From assembly GCA_001829625.1 (NCBI GenBank), contig MIBW01000015.1, forward strand, positions 1 through 37,449: DNA of 37,449 bases. The letters run 5' to 3'. This stretch comes from Sulfurimonas sp. GWF2_37_8. GTDB lineage: Bacteria; Campylobacterota; Campylobacteria; Campylobacterales; Sulfurimonadaceae. The notes below the pieces were generated by a model. The model saw nothing but the letters and a program-made list of their open reading frames with translations. It was not told the origin of the DNA and ran no database searches. The position numbers and the translations under genes were made by a program. The stretch's first letter is position 1; the number at the start of each line of letters is the position of its first letter. This document shows positions 30,358 to 37,449 of the stretch, piece after piece.

Positions 30358-31320
30358 ATGGATTACAAGACAATAGCAAAAGAAACTCTACAAATCGAAG
30401 CACAAACGCTACTTAAAGCGTCTCAAAATATCAGTGATGATTTCAACCGCGCTATCGAGATCATACTCGCAGGCAAAGGCAAACTCATCGTCACGGGCGT
30501 AGGAAAAAGCGGTCTTATAGGCGCAAAAATGGCTGCAACTTTTGCATCGACTGGAACTCCAAGCTTTTTTTTACATCCTACAGAGGCTCTACACGGGGAT
30601 CTGGGGATGATTTCTAAGGAAGATGTAGTGATTGCTATAAGCTACAGCGGAGAGAGTGAAGAACTCAGTTCAATACTGCCTCACATCAAAAGATTTGCGA
30701 TACCACTTATCGGTATGACAAAAAACGCAGCATCAACTTTGGGAAAATACAGCGATGTCATTGTGACAATCGACGTCGAAAAAGAGGCTTGCCCTCTTGA
30801 TATTGCGCCAACAAGTTCAACTACTTTGACACTCGCACTCGGTGACGCACTTGCAGTATCGCTCATGAGGGCAAAAGAGTTCAAAAAAAGTGACTTTGCA
30901 TCTTTTCACCCTGGCGGTGCTTTGGGCAAAAAACTTTTTATCAAGGTCAGCAATCTGATGCGCAAAGAAAAGTTGCCAATAGCAGCAACAACAACAAAAG
31001 TCAAAGATGCCATCATTAAAATCTCCGAAGGGCGTTTAGGAACTGTTTTAATAGAAGATATAAACGGTGCACTCGTCGCACTTTTAAGTGATGGAGATAT
31101 CCGCCGTGCTTTGATGCGTGAAGATTTTTCTCTTGAAGATAGCGTTTTAAAATATGCAACTCTGAACCCTCTTTGTATTGAAGACGAAGAGATGCTCGCA
31201 AGCGAAGCGCTCGTGCTTATAGAAGAGAAGAAGATTCAACTTCTCGTAATTACAGACAAAAATAAAAAAATAAAAGGCGTGCTGCATCTGCACACGCTGA
31301 TTGAAAAAGGCATATCATAA
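30358..31320 (+). CDS. kpsF: Arabinose-5-phosphate isomerase (KpsF/KdsD family)
   Basis: SIS domain VTGVGKSGLIGAKMAATFASTGTPSFFLHPTEALHGDLGMI plus CBS domains. Confidence 0.95.
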   Translation: MDYKTIAKETLQIEAQTLLKASQNISDDFNRAIEIILAGKGKLIVTGVGKSGLIGAKMAATFASTGTPSFFLHPTEALHGDLGMISKEDVVIAISYSGESEELSSILPHIKRFAIPLIGMTKNAASTLGKYSDVIVTIDVEKEACPLDIAPTSSTTLTLALGDALAVSLMRAKEFKKSDFASFHPGGALGKKLFIKVSNLMRKEKLPIAATTTKVKDAIIKISEGRLGTVLIEDINGALVALLSDGDIRRALMREDFSLEDSVLKYATLNPLCIEDEEMLASEALVLIEEKKIQLLVITDKNKKIKGVLHLHTLIEKGIS

Positions 31321-32348
31321 TGATGCGATTAAACAAATACATTGCGCACCACTCCAGCTACTCAAGAAGAGAAGCGGATGCTGCAATCATAAGCGGTTAC
31401 GTACGTATTAACGGCGAAATAGAGACAAATCCAGGTGTACAGATAGATGAAACAAGCGACATCGTTTACATCAGCGGAAAACAGGTCACTCCAAAGGACA
31501 AATACACTGTTATCGTCTATTCCAAACCAAAAGGTGAACTCGTAACCAAAAGCGACCCAAAAGGCAGAAGAACAATCTACGATTCACTTGAAAAAGAGTT
31601 CAAACACTTTATACCAGTTGGACGACTTGACTATGCTTCTGAGGGAGTTTTACTCCTCACGGATGCGTCAAAAGTTGCAACTGCGCTCATGAACTCAGAC
31701 TTGGAGAGAATTTATAAAATAAAAATCAAAGGCGAAGTCACGCAAGAGATGGAAGTAGCCATGCTCAACGGTCTCACGCTTGATGATGCCTCAGCTGGCG
31801 GACACTCACACTCCAAAGTGACTTCGATGACTTTTGCACCTTTTATAGGCTATCAAATTCAAAAAAACGCACACAACTTCTCAACACTCAAAGTCGCTAT
31901 TAAAGAGGGGCAAAACCGTGAGCTGAGAAGATTTTTTGCCCATTTTGGAACAGAGATTTCTGATCTTAAACGTATCTCTTTTGCGGAGATAAAACTCAAC
32001 AATCTCCCTCTGGGTAAGTCAAGATATCTCACTCGAAGCGAATACTCTGCACTCTTTACTTTCCTCAAAGATGAAGAGAAAAAATTACGAGAAACGCAAG
32101 CGCCACAGACAAAACCTAAAGTTTTCTCCAAACCTGCTCCAAAACCTAAAAACAAAGCTGATTCCAAAGCTGGACCAAAACCTAAAGATGCCAGACAGCC
32201 ACGATATAAAGAGGAAGAGAAAAGTACAAAAGGTTTCAACAATCCAGACAGCGTAAGACTCAGAAAACTGCTTGCCGAAAAACCTAAACCTAGAGCCGAC
32301 TCAAAAGCAGGACCAAAATCCGGCTTTAAAAGCAAAGGCAGTAAGTAG
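31320..32348 (+). CDS. rluB: 23S rRNA pseudouridine synthase (RluB-type) with Lys/Pro-rich tail
   Basis: S4 domain MRLNKYIAHHSSYSRREADAAI; VGRLDYASEGVLLLT; GQNRELRRFFAHFG. Confidence 0.92.
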   Translation: MMRLNKYIAHHSSYSRREADAAIISGYVRINGEIETNPGVQIDETSDIVYISGKQVTPKDKYTVIVYSKPKGELVTKSDPKGRRTIYDSLEKEFKHFIPVGRLDYASEGVLLLTDASKVATALMNSDLERIYKIKIKGEVTQEMEVAMLNGLTLDDASAGGHSHSKVTSMTFAPFIGYQIQKNAHNFSTLKVAIKEGQNRELRRFFAHFGTEISDLKRISFAEIKLNNLPLGKSRYLTRSEYSALFTFLKDEEKKLRETQAPQTKPKVFSKPAPKPKNKADSKAGPKPKDARQPRYKEEEKSTKGFNNPDSVRLRKLLAEKPKPRADSKAGPKSGFKSKGSK

Positions 32349-32349
32349 T

Positions 32350-33528
32350 TTGGACTTTACGCAGCATCTCAGACCTTCCTCTTTTGATGCACTTGTAGGT
32401 CAAGAGCATCTCAGTGCTCATGATGCTCCGCTTCGTATTTTGTGTGAAAAAGGTGCGCTGGGCCATAGCTTCATCTTTGGTCCTGCAGGATGTGGCAAAA
32501 CTTCTCTTGCACGCATCATAGCAAAAACGCTGCAGATGCCTTTTTATGAACTAAACGCAACCTCACTGAAGATAGAACAGCTACGAAAAATCTTTGATAC
32601 GCATAAAAATACTCTTGAAAAACCGCTTATATTTATAGATGAAGTCCACCGTCTCGCGAAAAATCAACAAGAAGTTTTACTTCCAGTGATGGAAAACAAC
32701 AGCATTCTTATCATCGGTGCTTCCACTGAAAATCCTTTTTTTTCTCTCACCTCTGCGATTCGCTCACGCGGTATGCTCTTTGAACTTCACTCTATTACAA
32801 ACGCAGCACTTGCATCTTTGCTTGATAAAACCACAGCTCATGCAGGCTTAAAGATAGATGAAGATGCCAAAGAATATCTTGTCGCAAGCAGTGGCGGTGA
32901 TGCTAGAGCAATGCTCAAACTTTTGGAGTTTTCCTCCAACCTTGACGCAAACATCACACTCAAAAATCTCAAAGCTCTTCGTCCAAACGCACTCTCGGCA
33001 GGTAGCAGCGAAGCATGTGTGCATTATGACCTCACATCGGCTATGATAAAATCCATCCGTGGTTCGGACATGGACGCTGCAATTTATTATCTAGCTCGTT
33101 TGATTGATGGCGGGGAGAGTGCGGAGTTTATCGCTAGGCGTTTAGTCATTTTGGCAAGTGAAGATATAGGAAACGCAAACCCGCAAGCACTGACACTCTG
33201 CACATCTGCTATGACTAGCGTGAGTAAGATAGGCTATCCTGAAGCACGTATCATCCTCTCTCAAGCAGTTATCTATCTTTGTGCTTCACCAAAGTCAAAC
33301 TCTTCGTATCTCGCCATAAACGTAGCCCTTAAAGCCATCGCTGATGGTGTGCATCTTGAAATACCCAAACATCTCAAACAACAAAGTGACGGGAACTATC
33401 TTTATCCTCATGATTTTGGCGGTTATGTTCAACAGAGTTATCTGCAAAAACCTTTGCGTTTTGTGAAACTTATAGAGAGTGGTTATGAAAAAAAGATGAA
33501 AGAGTGGATAGAGCTTTTACAAAAATAA
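32350..33528 (+). CDS. rarA: Replication-associated recombination protein A (RarA/MgsA)
   Basis: LRPSSFDALVGQEHL, GPAGCGKTSLARIIA, FIDEVHRL, GASTENPFF; likely TTG start at 32350, right after the rluB stop. Confidence 0.93.
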   Translation: MDFTQHLRPSSFDALVGQEHLSAHDAPLRILCEKGALGHSFIFGPAGCGKTSLARIIAKTLQMPFYELNATSLKIEQLRKIFDTHKNTLEKPLIFIDEVHRLAKNQQEVLLPVMENNSILIIGASTENPFFSLTSAIRSRGMLFELHSITNAALASLLDKTTAHAGLKIDEDAKEYLVASSGGDARAMLKLLEFSSNLDANITLKNLKALRPNALSAGSSEACVHYDLTSAMIKSIRGSDMDAAIYYLARLIDGGESAEFIARRLVILASEDIGNANPQALTLCTSAMTSVSKIGYPEARIILSQAVIYLCASPKSNSSYLAINVALKAIADGVHLEIPKHLKQQSDGNYLYPHDFGGYVQQSYLQKPLRFVKLIESGYEKKMKEWIELLQK

Positions 33529-33558
33529 GAAAGTTTTTGTGCAGTATTTGGTAAAGCC

Positions 33559-33576
33559 AAAGACCCAAAGGTCTTT
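33559..33576. terminator. Hairpin AAAGACC-caaa-GGTCTTT between convergent rarA and rplT
   Basis: 7-bp perfect stem at convergent gene ends. Confidence 0.55.
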
Positions 33577-33581
33577 AGGAC

Positions 33582-33941
33582 TTATTTACCAAGTGCTGCT
33601 TTTGATGCTGCAGCAACTACGCTAAACGCAGTTGCATCATTCATCGCCATATCAGCAAGAATTTTACGGTCAAGCTCGATACCAGCTTTGCTTAAACCAT
33701 TAATGAACGTTGAGTAGTTCATACCGTTTAAACGACAAGCAGCATTGATACGGATGATCCACAATTTACGGAACTCACGTTTGTTTTGCTTGCGGTCACG
33801 GAATGCATAATACAATGAACGTTCAATTTGTTCTTTAGCTTTTCTAAAGTGTTTACGACGACCGCTGTAGAAACCTTTTGCTAATTTTAATATTTTTTTG
33901 TGTCTTCTTCTACGAACAACACCTGTTTTAACTCTTGGCAT
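33582..33941 (-). CDS. rplT: 50S ribosomal protein L20
   Basis: [51 protein letters not shown]. Confidence 0.98.
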   Translation of the reverse strand: MPRVKTGVVRRRRHKKILKLAKGFYSGRRKHFRKAKEQIERSLYYAFRDRKQNKREFRKLWIIRINAACRLNGMNYSTFINGLSKAGIELDRKILADMAMNDATAFSVVAAASKAALGK

Positions 33942-34046
33942 ATTTTTCCTTTTTCTTTACCCATTGACGCTTTTGCGCTAAAGGTGCCATATCTATGATG
34001 GACTTGCCCAATTTTAAAAATTGGAGATTTATGAGATAACTAAAAA

Positions 34047-34238
34047 TTAGTTAATCATAGCCTTAATATTTGCTTCATCTACTTTCGCAACCACTTTTGG
34101 TGTGTTTTGATCACGACGAGTTTGTGCATCTTGTTTCGTTAAAATATGGCTTCTAAACGCAGTTCCACGTTTAACAGTACCATTTTTCTTAACCTTAAAA
34201 CGCTTAACAGCGCCTTTTACCGATTTCATTTTTGGCAT
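34047..34238 (-). CDS. rpmI: 50S ribosomal protein L35
   Basis: [36 protein letters not shown]; start set to internal ATG at 34238. Confidence 0.95.
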   Translation of the reverse strand: MPKMKSVKGAVKRFKVKKNGTVKRGTAFRSHILTKQDAQTRRDQNTPKVVAKVDEANIKAMIN

Positions 34239-34333
34239 CGATGACTCCTTTGTAAAATTCTCATTAAAGTCCAAACAGACTTTGAGGGTGGGATTATATC
34301 TAAACAATTCTAAATTTTTGCTACAATACTCGC

Positions 34334-34561
34334 ATGAATTCAATGAAACACATACAAAACGCCCTTACAGAACTCGATGCCGAAGTACAAACGATACTTC
34401 TAGACTGGAGCATTCCCTTAAATGAAAAGGATAATCTCATGCTCCCAATCCTCCAACAAAAAAAAGTCCTCGCGCAAACACTCGAAGATTTAACCTATCT
34501 CAAAAAACATCCGCCAAAACAGAACCAACCTTGCGGGATTTCTAAGTATAGAGAAGATTAA
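34334..34561 (+). CDS. Small hypothetical protein
   Basis: 75-aa [28 protein letters not shown]. Confidence 0.5.
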   Translation: MNSMKHIQNALTELDAEVQTILLDWSIPLNEKDNLMLPILQQKKVLAQTLEDLTYLKKHPPKQNQPCGISKYRED

Positions 34562-34564
34562 AAC

Positions 34565-35923
34565 TTAGTAACTACCTTTTTTGCTCAAAACTACAACAAT
34601 TGTTTTGATCAAAATTTGTAAATCAAGCTCAATTGACCAGTTTCTTACATACCAAACATCAAGCTGTACCCGTTCATCGTAGTCAATATCATTTCTTCCA
34701 GAAACTTGCCAAAGCCCTGTAATACCAGGTTTTACTGCTACAAAATATTCAAAATATTCAGCATATTTTGTTACTTCATCTTCTATTATTGGTCGAGGGC
34801 CCACAAGAGACATCTCACCTTTAAGTACGTTTATAAGCTGAGGAAGTTCATCAAGTGATGTTTTTCTCAAAAAATTTCCTATCTTTGTTACTCTAGGATC
34901 ATTTTTTAACTTGAAATCTTGTTCCCAAGCTTCTCTTGACTCAGTACAATGGCTTAGTAAATTTTCCAATTTTTTTTCTGCATCCAAACACATTGTTCTA
35001 AACTTATAAACCATAAAACGCTTATTTCCTTTGCCTATTCTTTCATGGGTAAAAAGTGGATGTCCTTTTGTAGAAATATAGACTGCGATATACAACACTA
35101 GTAATACTGGAGAAAACATAAGTATCAATAAAAAAGCCATACCATAATCAAAAAAAGTTTTCAACATGATATCAATGGGTGACAACAGGTTGTTTTTTAC
35201 GTAAAAAGCCATCCCTTTATGATGTACAGAACTAATTAGTTCACCATTAATTATTGGTACTTTAGAAATTTTTGGAAGAATAATAACTTTGTGAATATTT
35301 TTTTGTATATGATCCACCAAGTCATTTAATTCAAATATGTTATCGGTATCAAAATCTATAATAGCAGAGTCATATGTACTTTTCTTTATTAAATCTTCCA
35401 AGCGTGCATGAACACTTATAATATCAAGTTCATCTACATTTAAAATATCTTGGATGTCATAGCCAAAGGGGTTGCCTTGATCAAACCAATTTTGTATATT
35501 TGTCAAGCCTTCTTTATCACAAATTGCAAATACTGGTCGTCTTAAAAATGAAAACTTAAATGCAAATTTCTTAATATAATAAGACCAAATAGGGTTTAGA
35601 TTATTTAATATAAAATGTGTTAACAAAATAGTACGAGATACATTATTCTCTAGTTTTGCAATGGCAACTACAAAAAAGATGGCAACGATAACGTACAGAT
35701 TGGCTTTTAATATCAGCATAAACTCATTTGTAGTTACCATTCTGCGAGTCATTAATCTATAAGAGTAATAACCGAACATATAAACTCCAATAACCCAAAA
35801 ATAATCATATGCACTGTGTGCGGCGATATCAACTATAAAAAAAGATGAAAACCAAACAGCAATAAAAATATTAATTGTAAAAAGAAGCAAAAACAAAAAG
35901 AATCTAAATATAAAATAACTCAA
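34565..35923 (-). CDS. Undecaprenyl-phosphate sugar phosphotransferase (bacterial sugar transferase, WbaP/WcaJ-like)
   Basis: N-terminal TMs; HERIGKGNKRFMVYKFRTMCLDAE, LRKTSLDELPQLINVLKGEMSLVGPRP, VKPGITGLWQVSGRND. Confidence 0.95.
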   Translation of the reverse strand: MSYFIFRFFLFLLLFTINIFIAVWFSSFFIVDIAAHSAYDYFWVIGVYMFGYYSYRLMTRRMVTTNEFMLILKANLYVIVAIFFVVAIAKLENNVSRTILLTHFILNNLNPIWSYYIKKFAFKFSFLRRPVFAICDKEGLTNIQNWFDQGNPFGYDIQDILNVDELDIISVHARLEDLIKKSTYDSAIIDFDTDNIFELNDLVDHIQKNIHKVIILPKISKVPIINGELISSVHHKGMAFYVKNNLLSPIDIMLKTFFDYGMAFLLILMFSPVLLVLYIAVYISTKGHPLFTHERIGKGNKRFMVYKFRTMCLDAEKKLENLLSHCTESREAWEQDFKLKNDPRVTKIGNFLRKTSLDELPQLINVLKGEMSLVGPRPIIEDEVTKYAEYFEYFVAVKPGITGLWQVSGRNDIDYDERVQLDVWYVRNWSIELDLQILIKTIVVVLSKKGSY

Positions 35924-35972
35924 AATAACCTCAAATACAAAATTTTATATACGAAACTTTAACTTCTTTTTA

Positions 35973-36821
35973 CTAAAAGCTAGATTTATAGGCAACATAC
36001 TTTATAATCAATACTATTATTGAATAAGGAATCGATAAAGGAGCCTTTTTTACTAAATACAGTAGTTCTTGCAAAGCTTGTTTAGAGCCAATAGATTCTA
36101 CATGGATATATTTACTCACTTCTTCAAGGATCCATCTGTTTTCTCGAAAAAAGATTCCTATCTCTCTATAGCGCTTCCATATCTGTATTAGACTAAAGTT
36201 ATGCGAGTGAAAGACTTTTGCCTCTGCACAATATGAAACTTTTCTACCAACCAAAATAGTTCGTGCAGCAAATTCCATATCCTCGTTACTATTAAGATCT
36301 TTTGTAAAACCGTTAACAGCTCTAAAATAATCCCCTCGATACATCGCGCAACTGTCTGAAGAAAAAAATGTTTTGATACCAAGTGTCTTTAAATCATCCT
36401 TGGATTTTATTTTTGAAACGTTAGGATAATTCGTCTCCCGGGTAAAAATCTCACTTGCATCTGCATCAGCATAAGGTACTTGTCTAGCATAAGCTACAGC
36501 CACTTCACTATTTTCAAAGTTTTTAAGCAATTTTTCTATCAGTTTATTAGTAATTGGTGTTGCATCTTGAGTTATAAAGAGATAAAAATCAGCATCATAC
36601 TGTAGAGCTATGTTTCTTGTATTTGCATGGTTGAAATCTTTTTTTGAGATATTTATAACTTCATAATCTCCACTTGGGATATTCTCTCCAGAATTTATAA
36701 GCAAAATATCAGATTTTCTACTTTGGCTCAATAATCTGCTTATTACATCTGTAAAAAACCAAGAAGGTGGGTTTAAAATTGGGATGACAACTAAAATCTT
36801 CATATTGTCACCATCATCCAA
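35973..36821 (-). CDS. Glycosyltransferase family 2 (rhamnosyltransferase-like)
   Basis: KILVVIPILNPPSWFFTDVISRLLSQ; FLFITQDATPI; GFTKDLNSNEDMEFAARTILVGRKVSYCAEAKVFHSH; ATG at 36803 also possible. Confidence 0.88.
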   Translation of the reverse strand: MDDGDNMKILVVIPILNPPSWFFTDVISRLLSQSRKSDILLINSGENIPSGDYEVINISKKDFNHANTRNIALQYDADFYLFITQDATPITNKLIEKLLKNFENSEVAVAYARQVPYADADASEIFTRETNYPNVSKIKSKDDLKTLGIKTFFSSDSCAMYRGDYFRAVNGFTKDLNSNEDMEFAARTILVGRKVSYCAEAKVFHSHNFSLIQIWKRYREIGIFFRENRWILEEVSKYIHVESIGSKQALQELLYLVKKAPLSIPYSIIVLIIKYVAYKSSF

Positions 36822-37012
36822 ATGTTTCTCATCAAACCATTTTTGTATATTTGATGCCTATAAAGAGTCAACCGCCTCTCTATCCAATTCATCGTTTTAA
36901 GTTTCGAAATAGCTTCGAGCATCTCAATATCATCATCACGAGCAATAATTTCAAACTCTTTATAGGTAAAAGGCAAAATAACTATTTTTTTATTCATATT
37001 AAAAGTTTCCAA
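36800..37012 (-). CDS. Short ORF upstream of the glycosyltransferase, possibly a truncated gene
   Basis: MNKKIVILPFTYKEFEIIARDDDIEMLEAISKLKTMNWIERRL... Confidence 0.35.
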   Translation of the reverse strand: METFNMNKKIVILPFTYKEFEIIARDDDIEMLEAISKLKTMNWIERRLTLYRHQIYKNGLMRNIWMMVTI

Positions 37013-37140
37013 TCTTTTTAATAGGCTTTGATACGGTTGTACGAAACACCTTTAAAAACTCAGCGATTTCACTTTGTTTGTATCCATCAAAGATGGCTTA
37101 TTTTATAGCCTCGTCTCTTTGTTTTACAAAGAGGTTAGTT
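36999..37140 (-). pseudogene. Decayed C-terminus of RAYT/IS200-like transposase (HTH tail)
   Basis: Minus-strand conceptual translation NLFVKQRDEAIK*AIFDGYKQSEIAEFLKVFRTTVSKPIKKIGNF* with an internal stop (plus tta 37098-37100). Confidence 0.6.
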
Positions 37141-37163
37141 TATCAAAATGTACACATGCATAC

Positions 37164-37247
37164 ACTTGTCCACCTACGGACATAAACACTTATCCAGTTA
37201 AGAAGGTAAAAAATATTCTTATGTTATTGTAACATAGGTGGTCAAGT
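37164..37247. repeat. Nested inverted repeats: ACTTGTCCACCTA / TAGGTGGTCAAGT with inner TATGTTA-ttg-TAACATA
   Basis: 37164-37176 vs 37235-37247 (12/13), 37220-37226 vs 37230-37236 (7/7). Confidence 0.6.
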
Positions 37248-37356
37248 AAAATATGGACAAAATAGCTCAAATTGATATGATTGTAAATAGAAATGAAAAT
37301 TTTATGAGTATCATCGCTACACAACGAAGCACAACTCAAGAATAGTTTGGATTTAG

Positions 37357-37399
37357 GTGTGAAAGTTGAGATATTATCATAGTTACTCAACTTTCGCAC
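37357..37399. repeat. Imperfect inverted repeat GTGTGAAAGTTGAG / CTCAACTTTCGCAC
   Basis: 13/14 arms, 15-nt loop. Confidence 0.6.
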
Positions 37400-37449
37400 A
37401 TAAAACCTAACTCTTTCTTCGTGTAAACACTGATGGCTGTAATAATTTG

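Noticed and set aside
31859-32335. 158-aa minus ORF antisense to rluB
   Set aside because: Mirror of a Lys/Pro-rich repeat region; no independent coding evidence.
32272-32349. N-terminal extension of the rarA ORF (MPKNLNLEPTQKQDQ...)
   Set aside because: It is the rluB tail read in another frame; rarA homology begins right after the TTG at 32350.
33582-34238. rplT-rpmI without infC as a possible rearrangement
   Set aside because: From memory, infC separated from rpmI-rplT is normal in Campylobacter, so not unusual here.
34239-34343. N-terminal extension of the rpmI ORF
   Set aside because: L35 starts at [14 protein letters not shown]; upstream residues are not L35-like.
37190-37399. 69-aa minus ORF
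   Set aside because: Overlaps palindromic non-coding sequence and has no recognisable protein features.

Overview
Low-GC window of Campylobacterota (epsilonproteobacterial, Sulfurimonas-like) character; this assignment is by gene content and protein feel, not by search. The backbone is a minus-strand S10-spc ribosomal protein cluster (rpsJ to secY-map-infA, ~15.9-5.2 kb). It is followed by housekeeping genes: rnhB, moeA/moaE/moaD, an mqnA-like gene, a di-haem peroxidase, a GGDEF/EAL protein, malic enzyme, a 5-tRNA cluster (Leu, Arg, Arg, His, Pro), an NSS transporter, thiG, nnrD/E, kpsF, rluB, rarA/mgsA and rplT-rpmI. The right end is a glycan-biosynthesis edge carrying a decayed transposase tail and nested palindromes. 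Main points for a second look: (1) a left-end module with an RTX-like surface protein running off the window edge, a lipoprotein, a sensor histidine kinase broken by a G9 tract (G10 or G7 restores the full kinase domain), and a response regulator, with the identical palindrome TGTGACA-N4-TGTCACA upstream of both the regulator/kinase and the lipoprotein; (2) the 7-mer AAACGCA/TGCGTTT occurs about 50 times by eye (roughly 4-5 expected from base composition), in nearly all reading frames and in spacers, concentrated at 16-34 kb and missing from the accessory edges; (3) an unusual ~160-nt spacer between rpsN and rpsH with interleaved, potentially mutually exclusive inverted repeats; (4) a decayed RAYT/IS200-like transposase C-terminus beside palindromic repeats at the right edge. 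All counts and coordinates of small motifs were made by hand.
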